Position numbers and translations under genes: made by a program. Positions 8,018-16,896 of a stretch of DNA of 64,000 nucleotides are shown piece after piece. Each line of letters starts with the position of its first letter. Positions within the stretch are counted from its first letter, which is position 1. Under the pieces are notes generated by a model, which was not told the origin of the DNA, did not search any database, and saw nothing but the letters and a program-made list of their open reading frames with translations. The stretch covers positions 186,001 through 250,000 of the forward strand of contig UCMT01000024.1 in assembly GCA_900473795.1 (NCBI GenBank). Direction: 5' to 3'. The DNA is from Hyphomicrobiales bacterium. Its GTDB lineage: Bacteria > Pseudomonadota > Alphaproteobacteria > Rhizobiales > Rhizobiaceae.

Positions 8018-9250
8018 ATGACACCACAAGCCGATTCCGGCACTGCCCTGCCGATGCCGGACGTCCTGGATCCAGGTGGCGGCGCGAACCTCACACGTGT
8101 GCGCGCCTATAACGAGCGGCTGGTCATGTCGCTGGTGCGCCGTCACGGCAGCCTGTCGAAAGCCGATATCGCCCGGCGCTCGGGGCTATCCGCGCAGACG
8201 GTCACCGTGATCATGCGCGCGCTCGAAAAAGACGACCTCCTGACGCGCGGCGATCCGGTGCGCGGCCGTGTCGGCCAGCCCTCGATACCGATGCGGCTCA
8301 ATCCTGATGCGGTCTATTCCTATGGCGTCAAGATCGGCCGGCGCAGCTGCGACCTCGTGCTGATGGATTTCGTCGGCAATATCCGCCTGCAATTGCACCA
8401 GATCCACGCCTATCCGATGCCGGACGAAATTCTGACCTTCATCGTCGAGGGCATACCGAAGCTCGAAAAGGTGCTGACGGACGAGCAGCGCGGGCGCATC
8501 GCCGGTGTCGGCATCGCGACCCCCTTCCAGCTATGGAGTTGGGCCGAGGAGACCGGTGCGCCAAAAGAGGCGATGGACAGCTGGCGCGGCTACGACTTGC
8601 GCGGCGAAGTGGCTGCGCGCACGCGTCATCCGGTGCTGATGCAGAACGATGCCACGAGCGCCTGTGGTGCCGAGCTGATCTTCGGTGTCGGCACCTCCTA
8701 TCCCGACTTCATCTATTTCTACATCGGCTCCTTCATCGGCGGCGGTATCGTCCTGAATTCCTCGCTGTTTTCCGGCCGCACCGGGACGGCGGGCGCAGTC
8801 GGCCCGTTGCAGGTTTCCGACAAGAACGGCAAGCCGCAGCAGCTACTGAAGATCGCCTCGATCTACGTGCTGGAAAATCTCCTGCGCGAGAAGGGGATCG
8901 ATCCGAAACCGCTCTGGTACTCCGCCGATGAATGGATCGACTTCGGCGAGCCGCTCGAGACATGGATCCAGCTGACGGCCGGCGCCCTCGCACAGGCGAT
9001 CGTCTCTTCCGCCTCGATCATCGATTTCGGCGCAGCTGTGATCGACGGCGGCTTTCCGGGCTGGGTGCGCACACGCATCGTCACGGCGATCCGCAAGGCG
9101 GTTGGCGAGCTTGATCTCGAAGGCGTCGTCATGCCAGACATCGTCGAGGGCGCCGTTGGCGCCCAGGCCCGCGCCATCGGCGGCGCCAGCCTGCCGCTCT
9201 TTTCCCGCTATCTCAGCGATACCAACGTTCTCTTCAAGGAAACTGCCTGA
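8018..9250 (+). CDS. frcR: FrcR, ROK-family transcriptional regulator
   Basis: A 410-residue NagC/XylR-type regulator. An N-terminal winged helix (about residues 35-80: SKADIARRSGLSAQTVTVI) is joined to a ROK sugar-binding domain with the glycine-rich SFIGGGIVLNSSLFSGRTG near residue 245. The usual ROK zinc motif (CxCGxxGCxE) is missing and the expected His of the ROK signature is replaced in GTAGAVGPL, so it probably senses without that zinc site. The ATG at 8018 has GGAGG upstream; the GTG at 7874 would add an unlikely tail. It is divergent from frcB and should repress or tune the frc genes. Confidence 0.88.
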   Translation: MTPQADSGTALPMPDVLDPGGGANLTRVRAYNERLVMSLVRRHGSLSKADIARRSGLSAQTVTVIMRALEKDDLLTRGDPVRGRVGQPSIPMRLNPDAVYSYGVKIGRRSCDLVLMDFVGNIRLQLHQIHAYPMPDEILTFIVEGIPKLEKVLTDEQRGRIAGVGIATPFQLWSWAEETGAPKEAMDSWRGYDLRGEVAARTRHPVLMQNDATSACGAELIFGVGTSYPDFIYFYIGSFIGGGIVLNSSLFSGRTGTAGAVGPLQVSDKNGKPQQLLKIASIYVLENLLREKGIDPKPLWYSADEWIDFGEPLETWIQLTAGALAQAIVSSASIIDFGAAVIDGGFPGWVRTRIVTAIRKAVGELDLEGVVMPDIVEGAVGAQARAIGGASLPLFSRYLSDTNVLFKETA

Positions 9251-9678
9251 TGCTGAAAGGTCTGAACCCGATCCTGAGCCCCGAACTTCTTGCGACGCTC
9301 CGGGCCATGGGTCATGGAGACGAAATCGCCCTGGTCGACGGCAACTATCCGGGCCTCGAACACGGCCGCCGCCTGATCCGGCTCGACGGGCATCATCTGA
9401 TCCCGGTTCTCGACGCGATCCTGAGCGTTCTGCCGATCGACGACTTCGTGCCGGAAGCGATCTTTCGCGCCACGGTCAAGCAGGACCGCGACGCGCTCGA
9501 TCCGGTCCACCGGGACATCATCGCCTGCTGCGCCAGGCATGAGCCCGATCGCGCGGTCACGCCGCTGCTCGGGCCGGATTTCTACCCGCGCGTCAGGGCC
9601 GCACATACGGTCGTCCAGACCAGCGAGCCCCGCCTCTACGGCAATGTCATCCTGCGCAAGGGCGTGATCTATCCCTGA
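9250..9678 (+). CDS. RbsD/FucU family sugar mutarotase-like protein
   Basis: A 142-residue RbsD/FucU protein. The family includes D-ribose pyranase and L-fucose mutarotase, which speed interconversion of anomers or ring forms after uptake. Marks are GHGDEIALVDGNYPG with the catalytic-region His near residue 22 and the C-terminal YGNVILRKGV. The start overlaps the frcR stop by one base (TGATG). Beside a fructose transporter the likely substrate is a ketose or aldose carried by Frc, but which one is not shown. A strong terminator follows. Confidence 0.85.
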   Translation: MLKGLNPILSPELLATLRAMGHGDEIALVDGNYPGLEHGRRLIRLDGHHLIPVLDAILSVLPIDDFVPEAIFRATVKQDRDALDPVHRDIIACCARHEPDRAVTPLLGPDFYPRVRAAHTVVQTSEPRLYGNVILRKGVIYP

Positions 9679-9694
9679 CATTGCTCCAGACAGC

Positions 9695-9730
9695 AAAAAG
9701 GCCCGCCGGCACATGCCGGCGGGCCTTTTT
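9695..9730. terminator. Bidirectional rho-independent terminator
   Basis: A perfect stem: ggcccgccggca pairs with tgccggcgggcc around a two-base loop, flanked by AAAAA and TTTTT. It separates the converging frcR-rbsD-like and doxX transcripts and works in either direction. Confidence 0.93.
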
Positions 9731-9748
9731 GGGTCGGTTCACCAGCGA

Positions 9749-10132
9749 TCAGGCGCGCTTGGCATCAACCGAGAGAGCACCCGCACCGAAAGTGGCGACG
9801 AACAGGAAGCCACCTGCCATAGCCAGATTCTTCATGAAGTGGATGTCGTTGCCGGCAACCGAGAAATCACCATGACCGATGAACGCTGTGGCGACGCAGA
9901 AGAGGGCCAGGATGTAAGCGGCCGGACGGGTGAAAAAGCCGACGAGGATAGCGATGCCGCCGAGCAGCTCGACTGCCGTTACGAGAACGGCGGTAACCAT
10001 GGGAACCGGCAGGCCCATGCTGCCGAAATAGCCGGCGGTACCGCCAAGCGCAGTGAGCTTGCCGTAGCCGGCAGTGATGAAGATGATGGAAAGGAGGACA
10101 CGCCCGACGAGGGCGACGACATTCTGCTGCAT
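9749..10132 (-). CDS. DoxX family membrane protein
   Basis: A 127-residue DoxX/YphA-type protein with four hydrophobic helices. The family opening FITAGYGKLTALGGTAGYF appears near residue 20 and HFMKNLAMAGGFL near residue 100. The start MQQNVVALVG at 10132 fits the family; upstream in-frame residues do not. DoxX proteins are inner-membrane proteins of poorly defined function, linked in some bacteria to oxidative stress or quinone chemistry. It converges on the frcR operon and is divergent from the Crp/Fnr gene. Confidence 0.88.
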   Translation of the reverse strand: MQQNVVALVGRVLLSIIFITAGYGKLTALGGTAGYFGSMGLPVPMVTAVLVTAVELLGGIAILVGFFTRPAAYILALFCVATAFIGHGDFSVAGNDIHFMKNLAMAGGFLFVATFGAGALSVDAKRA

Positions 10133-10422
10133 TGAAAGAGACTCCGGTTTGGGTTCGTAGTTGACGACAGATTTATCAGCAATTCCAAATTCATCCAGCC
10201 CGCGCCCACGAAACAGATCGTTCACAATAACGAGACAGCGAACACAGGTCGTCAACATTGCGTGATCGGCCTCAGGCGAGAGGCAGCGGCGACAATTGCA
10301 CCAAAACAGCGTGTGCATATGACAACCATTCCAATTTCCATGGCGTTTTTAGTTGCAACACCGCTAAGACTGCGAGAAGAATTTCACTGCGGCAGAAATG
10401 GGCCTGGGGGACGGGAAGCAGC

Positions 10423-11127
10423 ATGAGTGAAATCAACAAGAGCCCTGCCTTCTGGCGCTCCTTTCCGATCTTCGAGGAATTCGACAAGGAAACGGTGGCT
10501 GCCGTCGCCGCCCTTGCGACCTACCGCAAATGGACTGCCGGAACGGTGATCTTCCAGCGCGGCGACGAAGGCAATTACATGATTGCCGTGCTCTCGGGCC
10601 GCATCAAGCTCTCGCTCATCACCCCACAGGGGCGGGAATTGCTTCTCCGCCACATCGAGGCCGGCGCGCTGTTCGGCGAGATGGCCATTCTCGACGATCA
10701 GCCGCGCTCGGCCGATGCCACCGCGATCACCGTTACCGAAGGCTATGTCATCGGCAAGAAGGCCTTTCTCGACTTCATCACCCATACGCCGAACGCCGCC
10801 GAATCGATCATCCGCTATCTCTGCTCGCAATTGCGCGACACGACGGACCGGCTGGAAACGATCGCGCTTTATGATCTCCACTCCCGCGTGGCGCGTTTCT
10901 TCCTGGCGACGCTGAAACAGATCCACGGCAACGAACTGCCGGAAAGCGCCAATCTTCGCCTGACGCTCAGCCAGTCCGATATTGCCGGCATTCTCGGCGC
11001 CAGCCGCCCGAAGGTGAACCGCGCCATCCTGGCCCTCGAGGAGTGCTCGGCCATCAAACGGGCCGATGGCGTCATTACCTGCCATATCGGGCGGCTGCAG
11101 AGGATCGCGGAACCCGAAGAGGAATAA
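10423..11127 (+). CDS. Crp/Fnr-family transcriptional regulator
   Basis: A 234-residue regulator. The N-terminal cyclic-nucleotide-binding domain keeps the phosphate-binding cassette FGEMAILDDQPRSA (Glu86, Arg95), and the C-terminal helix-turn-helix is at residues 182-204 (LSQSDIAGILGASRPKVNRA). No N-terminal cysteine cluster is present, so it is not an oxygen-sensing FNR. Intact Glu and Arg suggest it can bind cAMP or cGMP. A class III cyclase starts four bases after its stop, so it and its likely ligand maker form one operon. The start MSEINKSP is chosen over the longer frame because upstream codons are atypical. Confidence 0.88.
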   Translation: MSEINKSPAFWRSFPIFEEFDKETVAAVAALATYRKWTAGTVIFQRGDEGNYMIAVLSGRIKLSLITPQGRELLLRHIEAGALFGEMAILDDQPRSADATAITVTEGYVIGKKAFLDFITHTPNAAESIIRYLCSQLRDTTDRLETIALYDLHSRVARFFLATLKQIHGNELPESANLRLTLSQSDIAGILGASRPKVNRAILALEECSAIKRADGVITCHIGRLQRIAEPEEE

Positions 11128-11131
11128 CGCC

Positions 11132-12988
11132 TTGAAAAGCTTCCGCCTGCCCCGGGTCAGGCCGCTCTTTGCCGGAGCGGCCGCGAGCGCTTTGGGTGCG
11201 CTGTTCCTGCTCTTCTACGCCGGACCGGTGCTTGAAACGCAGCGGGAGCTTTTCTTCGATTCGCTCACGCAATGGGTCCCGGCACCGCAATCCGACCAGA
11301 TCGCCGTCATCGACGTCGACCGCAAATCGGTGCAGCAGACCACACAGAAGAGTTGGGGCCGCGGCGAAACGGCCGATCTTCTGACGCGCCTGTCAAAGGC
11401 GGGCGCGAAGGCCGTCGCGGTCGATTTCATCTTCAGCACAGCCTGCGATCCCGCTGAAAAATCCAACGCCGCGCTGACGCAGGCGATTTCGGCCGTGCCT
11501 GTCATCCTCGGCTTTCTGATTGCGGATGGCGGTCCCGAGCATCCGGCGCCCGTTCCGCCCGTTGCGGTCCGCCGGCCGGTGGCGATCCCCGACCTGTGGT
11601 TCATCGATGGCGCCGAAGCCTCGTGCTCATTTCTGCAAAAAGCGTCGCGGTCGGCGGCAGCCGCCTTTCTCGTCGGCGACGAGGACGCCCGCATCCGCCG
11701 TGTGCAGGCCTTTTCGATCCTCGGCAACGATGCCTATCCGGCGCTGGGAATTGAGGCCGCGCGTCTGGCTGAAGGCGGCCGCACGCCGATCCTCGGCGGG
11801 CAACCCGCCTGGCTGAAGCTCGAAACCCGGCTGATCGAGCTGGACGAGGATGGCAGCCTGCGGTTTGCCGCAAGCTCGACGGCCGCGATCGCTGCGCGGA
11901 CCGTATCGGCGGGCGACGTGCTGAGCGGCGGCGGCGCCGACGCACGGTTCAAGGGCAAGACGGTGTTCATCGGCAGCAGCCTTCCCAATCTCGGTGGTCT
12001 GCGCTCGACGGCTTCGATGCCACTCGAACCTTCCGTGCAGATCCATGCCGACGTCGCCAATGCCGTACTGACAGGCTTCATCCCCCGTCGCGATGCGCAA
12101 CTGCCGCTCTATGAGGCGGCGCTGGCTTTGATCGGCGGGCTGCTGGTTGCCTTGGTTGCGACCCGCCTGCGGCCGGTGACGTCGGCGCTCTTGGGGCTCC
12201 TGGCGATTTCCGCGACGATCGCGGCGGCCGCGGCGATCTATGCCGCCTCCGCCCTGCTGGTCGATGCCGTCGGCATCAGCCTTGCCCTCGTCTTCGTGCT
12301 CGTTGTCACCAGCGTGTTGCAATTTGCCCGTGTCAGGCGGGCGGAATCGACGGCGCGCAGCAAGTTCTCGCAATACCTGCCGCAATCCGTCGTCGCCCGC
12401 TACATCGACAACCCGGACGATGATCGCGTCGCCGGCGAGGAGCGACCGGTGACGGCGCTTTTCACCGACATCGAGGGCTTTTCCACCCTGTCGCAGAAGC
12501 TTGCTCCGCGCGACCTCGTCACCCTGCTCGACATCTATTATGCGGAGGTGAACGGCCTCGTCGCCCGCTATGGCGGCATGGTCGACAAGGTGGTGGGGGA
12601 CGCGGTGCACGCGTTCTTCAACGCGCCGGAGGATCTCAAGGATCACGTCAACAAGGCGATCGACTGCGCCGAGGCGATCCGGGCGCTGACTGAGGAAATG
12701 CGCCGCCGGCCGGGCTTCGTCGACCATCAGTTCGGCCGCACGCGCATCGGTATCGAAACGGGGATCGCCGTGCTCGGCGAGGTCGGGGCCGGCGGCAAGC
12801 TGGATTACACCGCCCATGGCGACGCCATCAATCTCGCCGCCCGGCTTCAGGAAGCCAACAAGTTCCTCGGGACCGCCATCTGCATCGGCCCGGAAGCGGC
12901 CGTCCAGAGCGGCCGCAGACTGCGCTCGCTCGGCATGCACGAAATCCGCGGCTTCGGGGAAATGGAACTGTTCACCAGCGAGGCCTGA
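11132..12988 (+). CDS. CHASE2-domain class III adenylate cyclase
   Basis: A 618-residue membrane sensor cyclase read from a TTG at 11132, behind a GAAGAGGA ribosome site; an ATG at 11066 in frame would overlap the Crp/Fnr gene. Residues about 12-30 form one transmembrane helix, about 40-330 an extracytoplasmic CHASE2 sensor, then three helices, then the catalytic domain. Metal-binding Asp residues are in LFTDIEGFS (about residue 442) and KVVGDAVHAFF (about 489). The Lys of DKVVGD and the Asp of LDYTAHGDAIN fit ATP rather than GTP as substrate. It probably makes cAMP for the adjacent Crp/Fnr protein. A FecR-domain protein, often found beside CHASE2 cyclases, is convergent downstream. Confidence 0.9.
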   Translation: MKSFRLPRVRPLFAGAAASALGALFLLFYAGPVLETQRELFFDSLTQWVPAPQSDQIAVIDVDRKSVQQTTQKSWGRGETADLLTRLSKAGAKAVAVDFIFSTACDPAEKSNAALTQAISAVPVILGFLIADGGPEHPAPVPPVAVRRPVAIPDLWFIDGAEASCSFLQKASRSAAAAFLVGDEDARIRRVQAFSILGNDAYPALGIEAARLAEGGRTPILGGQPAWLKLETRLIELDEDGSLRFAASSTAAIAARTVSAGDVLSGGGADARFKGKTVFIGSSLPNLGGLRSTASMPLEPSVQIHADVANAVLTGFIPRRDAQLPLYEAALALIGGLLVALVATRLRPVTSALLGLLAISATIAAAAAIYAASALLVDAVGISLALVFVLVVTSVLQFARVRRAESTARSKFSQYLPQSVVARYIDNPDDDRVAGEERPVTALFTDIEGFSTLSQKLAPRDLVTLLDIYYAEVNGLVARYGGMVDKVVGDAVHAFFNAPEDLKDHVNKAIDCAEAIRALTEEMRRRPGFVDHQFGRTRIGIETGIAVLGEVGAGGKLDYTAHGDAINLAARLQEANKFLGTAICIGPEAAVQSGRRLRSLGMHEIRGFGEMELFTSEA

Positions 12989-13001
12989 GGCAAGGCCTCA
13001 G
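12985..13001. terminator. Hairpin spanning two convergent stop codons
   Basis: ctgaggc and gcctcag form a 7-bp stem with a three-base loop and contain both the cyclase stop (12986-12988) and the FecR-protein stop (12998-13000, opposite strand). There is no T-run, so it is only a weak candidate terminator or message end-stabiliser. Confidence 0.4.
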
Positions 13002-13639
13002 CGCGTCAGGCCGGCACTCGCGTAGGCCTCGACGATTCTGGCTTCCTTCCAGACGGCGGGCTGCGTCGGCGCATCGCCGGGCCGAGCGATCTCGACACCC
13101 TCGCCGGCGCCCACCAGCCGCTGGACGCCGCCGCCCTCGACCGATACCTGGCCGTGTTCGACAAACACGGCGAAAACTCCACGGTTCGGGCCGGCGAAGA
13201 ATTTGGTGCCGCGCACGCCGATCATGCCGAAGGTGGTGCGCAAGGCGAGGTCGATCTTCGGCAGTCCTTCCGGCCGGTCGAAGACCATCTGCCCCGTGCC
13301 GAGCTCCATGGTGCCGCCCTGGCCGGCTATGAAGCTGTCGAGAAGCAGCTCCGTCTCGCTGCCGAGCAATATCCGGGTATCGGCGAGCTGCAGGTCGGCG
13401 AAGCTTTCGGCAGAGGTCCGGACAAAGTCGTTGTCCATGATCTGCGCGCCGGTCGCCAATCCCTCTTCCTTCTCCGCGCGCTTGAGGCTGACCTTGCCGC
13501 GCACGTCGGTCGCCTTGCCGATGACAGCGCTTGCCAGCGTCGGAATGGCGAACAATCCGCCCACGGCCAAAGCGCAGCCGGCGACGAATGTCCGCCGTCC
13601 GATCCGGACGTGCCGCATCGGCATGTTATCTCGCGTCAT
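12998..13639 (-). CDS. FecR-domain protein with a twin-arginine signal
   Basis: A 213-residue exported protein. The N-terminus RIGRRTFVAGCALAVGG followed by a hydrophobic stretch and ASA is a Tat-type signal. The rest is a FecR beta-sandwich domain with the family motif TTFGMIGVRGTKFFAG near residue 140. The start MTRDNMPMRHV at 13639 has AAGGAG upstream; the frame continues to 14461 antisense to the Sel1 gene, which is a shadow. It converges on the CHASE2 cyclase. FecR-domain proteins recur beside CHASE2 cyclases in proteobacteria, so a ligand-presenting or sensing partner is plausible; this is not a TonB/FecI-type FecR, since no sigma factor or receptor is adjacent. Confidence 0.82.
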   Translation of the reverse strand: MTRDNMPMRHVRIGRRTFVAGCALAVGGLFAIPTLASAVIGKATDVRGKVSLKRAEKEEGLATGAQIMDNDFVRTSAESFADLQLADTRILLGSETELLLDSFIAGQGGTMELGTGQMVFDRPEGLPKIDLALRTTFGMIGVRGTKFFAGPNRGVFAVFVEHGQVSVEGGGVQRLVGAGEGVEIARPGDAPTQPAVWKEARIVEAYASAGLTR

Positions 13640-13834
13640 TGCCCTTGCTCCTTGTTCAAACAGACCGGTTTTCGACGCAGCATCCGCGCGACAGGCTGGG
13701 AAAGCCTGTGCTGGACACGCCTTTGGCCGGATAGTTTTCATTCTTCCTCCCCGGCGGCCCGAAACGCTGTTTCCCAAGGAACAGCCCTGCGCCGGCTTGC
13801 TCCATAGGGTGGCACAAACGCCAGGGAGAACGCC

Positions 13835-14725
13835 ATGAAAAACGAAACCAGCAAGCGCATTTCCGTGATCAACGCGATCCTGCTCACCGCCGTCAGCCTG
13901 CTTTCGATCGCGGCGATCGCCATCCCCTCCGCCCGCGCCGCCTCGCCGATGCTTCCAGCGGACCAGTGTGATGCCGAGGCCGGCAGCGAACACGACCTGC
14001 AGCGCAACCTGTCCTTTCTTCCCGTGGCGACCGAGAGCCTGCGCATCGGCATTGCCCTTTCGGCTTGCCGCGAGGCCTTCAACCAGGGCAGCGGTCCCCG
14101 CCAGACCTTTCAGCTCGCCCGCGTGCTCCATGCCGCCGGCCAGCATGCGCAAGCCTTCAAGATGCTCGAAAAAGCGGCCGAAGGCGGGCATGCAGCCGCG
14201 ATGGTGAATTATGCCGTCACGCTTGGCGAAAGAGGAGATCACAACGCCGCCTTCGCGCTCTATCAGAAGGCGGCAGCCACCGGGAACATCATGGCCGCGT
14301 ACAATCTCGGCGTCGCCTATCGCGATGGCGTCGGCACTTCCGCCAATGGATCGCTTGCCGCGCAGTGGTTCGAGCGGGCCTCGGTCGCCAGGGACAATCT
14401 CGGCGCCTTCAACCTCGCCGTCATGCTGGACGAGGGCACGCAGGTTCCGGAAGACGACCAAAAGGCCGCGCAGTTCTACAGGCTGGCCGCCGATCGCGGC
14501 AATGTCGATGCGATGGTCAATCTCGGGCTGATGCTGGAAAACGGCGAAGGCATGCAGGCCGACCCGGTTGCCGCCACGGCGATGTTCACGAAGGCTGCGG
14601 AAAAGGGCGACGCATTCGCCATGACGAAGATCGCCAAGCCTGGGATCGATGCGGCAACGACCGCCAGCATCGAGCCGAGCGAGCAGGCAAACCTCGTTCT
14701 GACAAAATCGGGCCGCATCAAGTGA
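13835..14725 (+). CDS. Exported Sel1-repeat protein
   Basis: A 296-residue protein with a signal peptide (hydrophobic residues about 12-35, ending ARAAS) and four or five Sel1/TPR-like repeats. Examples are GHAAAMVNYAVTLGERGDHNAAFALY, split in two helices, and NIMAAYNLGVAYRDGVG further on. Such repeats form a superhelix for protein binding in the periplasm. AGGGAGA precedes the ATG. Nothing in the neighbourhood names its partner. Two cysteines (in DQCDAE and SACREA) could form a disulfide before the repeats. Confidence 0.8.
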   Translation: MKNETSKRISVINAILLTAVSLLSIAAIAIPSARAASPMLPADQCDAEAGSEHDLQRNLSFLPVATESLRIGIALSACREAFNQGSGPRQTFQLARVLHAAGQHAQAFKMLEKAAEGGHAAAMVNYAVTLGERGDHNAAFALYQKAAATGNIMAAYNLGVAYRDGVGTSANGSLAAQWFERASVARDNLGAFNLAVMLDEGTQVPEDDQKAAQFYRLAADRGNVDAMVNLGLMLENGEGMQADPVAATAMFTKAAEKGDAFAMTKIAKPGIDAATTASIEPSEQANLVLTKSGRIK

Positions 14726-14861
14726 GGCAGCCGCATCCGAGACACGGCTTGCGGCCTCCCCATGCCGTTCAGCCGCGCGCCGTCCGCTGGCCGGGCAAGG
14801 ACCGGCCGTCTCAGCGCCTATTCCTCGATATCAAATCGTAAGCACCGGCTAACACATTCCG

Positions 14862-15899
14862 TCAGCGGATTTCGCCGGCCTGCGGCCCCCAGGTGTCGGT
14901 CAGCGCAAATCCTTCGGCCAGCGGATCGAACGGATCGAGCGCCACCTGATGCAGCCCGAAGGTCCAGCCGCGGCCGGAAATCGTCGGGATGATCGCCGGG
15001 CGGCCCGCCACTTCGGTGACGCTTTCCAGCCCCACTTCGAATTCCGAACCGATGATGGAACGCGACGTGAAGACGTCGCCGACCTTCGCCAGTCCACGCG
15101 CGTGCAAGGTCGCGAGATTGGCGGAACTGCCGGTGCCGCAGGGCGAGCGGTCGACACGACCCGGCCACATCGTCGTGCAGGTGCGGACCGTGCCATCGGC
15201 TTCGGTGTCGCGGAACATCACATAGGCGACGCCCTTGATCTCCGGAATTTCCGGATGGACGACCGGGATCGTGCGGTTGACGAGGTCCTTCAGCATCATG
15301 CCGGCCTCGACGATCCGGCGGGCATTGGCCCTTTCGATCGTCGTGCCGATCTGCGCGACATCGACCAGCGCATAGAAGACGCCGCCGAAGCAGAGGTCGA
15401 TCTTGATCCGGCCCCAGTCGGGCGTATCGACCTCGACATCCAGCTCATGCACGAAGGAGGGTACCATGGTGAGCTTGACGCGCTCGCAACGGCCGTCGCG
15501 GCAGGTGGCCGTCGCCTTGACCAGGCCGGCGGCGGTATCGAGCATCACCACCGTTTCCGGTTCCTTCATCTCGACAATGCCGGATTCCAACAGCGCCGTC
15601 GTCACGCAGATCGAGTTCGAGCCGGACATGGCATGCGCCTGATCCGCCTGCAGGATAATGAACCCCGCATCCGCCTCCGGCCGCTTTGCCGGCACCAGGA
15701 GATTGACGGAGCCGATCGAACCCGAGCGCGGCTCGAGGCAGAGAAACCGCCGCAGGCTGTCATCGACGGTATTGATGTGGTTCAGCTGTTCGGCGATCGA
15801 GTTGCCCGGGATTTTCGGTACACCGCCGATCGCCACCTTGCCGATCTCGCCTTCGCAATGAACATCCAGCAACTGGATCGTACGCTTCCATCTCATCAT
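14862..15899 (-). CDS. Proline racemase family enzyme (hydroxyproline epimerase/dehydratase type), Ser/Cys variant
   Basis: A 345-residue proline-racemase-superfamily protein. These enzymes use two facing residues as acid and base at Cα of proline or hydroxyproline. The second is the normal Cys254 in RSPCGTGSS, but at the first site, in AHAMSGSNS, Ser92 stands where proline racemase has Cys. Family members with Cys/Cys are racemases or epimerases and those with Cys/Thr are trans-3-hydroxyproline dehydratases; Ser/Cys members are less settled. The gene follows pxpB-pxpC on the same strand with a 19-base gap, so it is probably expressed with 5-oxoprolinase. A start at 15896 is equally possible. 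Confidence 0.85.
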   Translation of the reverse strand: MMRWKRTIQLLDVHCEGEIGKVAIGGVPKIPGNSIAEQLNHINTVDDSLRRFLCLEPRSGSIGSVNLLVPAKRPEADAGFIILQADQAHAMSGSNSICVTTALLESGIVEMKEPETVVMLDTAAGLVKATATCRDGRCERVKLTMVPSFVHELDVEVDTPDWGRIKIDLCFGGVFYALVDVAQIGTTIERANARRIVEAGMMLKDLVNRTIPVVHPEIPEIKGVAYVMFRDTEADGTVRTCTTMWPGRVDRSPCGTGSSANLATLHARGLAKVGDVFTSRSIIGSEFEVGLESVTEVAGRPAIIPTISGRGWTFGLHQVALDPFDPLAEGFALTDTWGPQAGEIR

Positions 15900-15918
15900 T
15901 CTGCTCCAGAGTCGAAAA

Positions 15919-16896
15919 TCAGTTCCAGCCGCGCATCAGCGCCGCGGCGGCGGCAAGCTCGGCCATGAAGGTGCGCTGTTGCTGCAGCACTTCTATGGCG
16001 GTGTCCCGCGTCGTCGCCTCAAATCGCAACCGCGCACCCACCGGTGCCTGTGCCAGTCTCCAGAGGTCCGCCTCGATGACATTGGCGATCTTCGGATAGC
16101 CGCCGCACGTATTGGCCTCGGCAAGCTGGATGATCGGCTGGCCGTTCGGCGGCACCTGCACCGTGCCGGGCATGATACCGTGCGAAAAAAGCTCCAGCTT
16201 GCGGGTCAGCGCAAGGTCCGGGCCGCTGAGACGGTAGCCCATGCGGTTGGCATCATTGGTGATCAGCCAGTCGGTTTCATGAAATTTCGAGCGTGCCTCG
16301 CCGGTGAAGACAGCATATTCGGCGCTCGGCAAGACGCGCAAGACTATGGCTTCGTCCTTTGCCGCCGCAGGCCCGCGCAGCGCCGATACATCGGCACCGT
16401 AACCACCCTCCATCCGCAACACTCTGCGCGATGTTTCCGCAAGCGATAACCGGTCACCGCGATTCAAGCCGCGTCCCTCGAACCCGCCGAAAACGCTCTT
16501 GAGATCGGTGGAACGCGAGCCAAGCACGAGTGGCACGTCGATACCGCCCTGGAAGGCGATGACGGCGCGGGCACCCGAGCGCGGCAGGCCAAGCGTCAGC
16601 ACTTCGCCCGCCTTGGCAGTCATCGCCCACCAGCCGGGAACCTGCCGGTCATCGAGCTTTGCCGGGCAATCTGCGCCGGCCACGGCAAAGACCGTGTCGG
16701 CCTCGAACCGCAACCGGAAGGGAAAGAGCGCCACCTCGATGCCGGCCGCACCCTTGTCGTTTCCGACGAGCAGATTGGCGATTTCGAGCGCCGGGGCGTC
16801 CATCATGCCGGAGCGCCCGACGCCGGCATCGAGATAGCCGGTGCGCCCGAGATCCTGCACGGAATTGACCGCGCCCGTCGAGAGGATCTCGATCAT
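15919..16896 (-). CDS. pxpC: 5-oxoprolinase subunit C / biotin-dependent carboxyltransferase-like
   Basis: A 325-residue PxpC (KipA/allophanate-hydrolase-like AHS2) protein. The N-terminus MIEILSTGAVNSVQDLGRTGY and the later GVGRSGMMDAPALE, NRMGYRLSGP and EANTCGGYPKIANV are family hallmarks. With PxpA and PxpB it hydrolyses 5-oxoproline with ATP to glutamate. The start at 16896 overlaps the pxpB stop by four bases (ATGA), so the two are translationally coupled. Older annotation calls the pair urea-carboxylase-like or KipI antagonist-like. Confidence 0.9.
   Translation of the reverse strand: MIEILSTGAVNSVQDLGRTGYLDAGVGRSGMMDAPALEIANLLVGNDKGAAGIEVALFPFRLRFEADTVFAVAGADCPAKLDDRQVPGWWAMTAKAGEVLTLGLPRSGARAVIAFQGGIDVPLVLGSRSTDLKSVFGGFEGRGLNRGDRLSLAETSRRVLRMEGGYGADVSALRGPAAAKDEAIVLRVLPSAEYAVFTGEARSKFHETDWLITNDANRMGYRLSGPDLALTRKLELFSHGIMPGTVQVPPNGQPIIQLAEANTCGGYPKIANVIEADLWRLAQAPVGARLRFEATTRDTAIEVLQQQRTFMAELAAAAALMRGWN

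Noticed and set aside
12998-14461. A 487-residue FecR protein with a long N-terminal extension
   Set aside because: The extension is antisense to the Sel1-repeat gene; the Tat signal and ribosome site fix the start at 13639.
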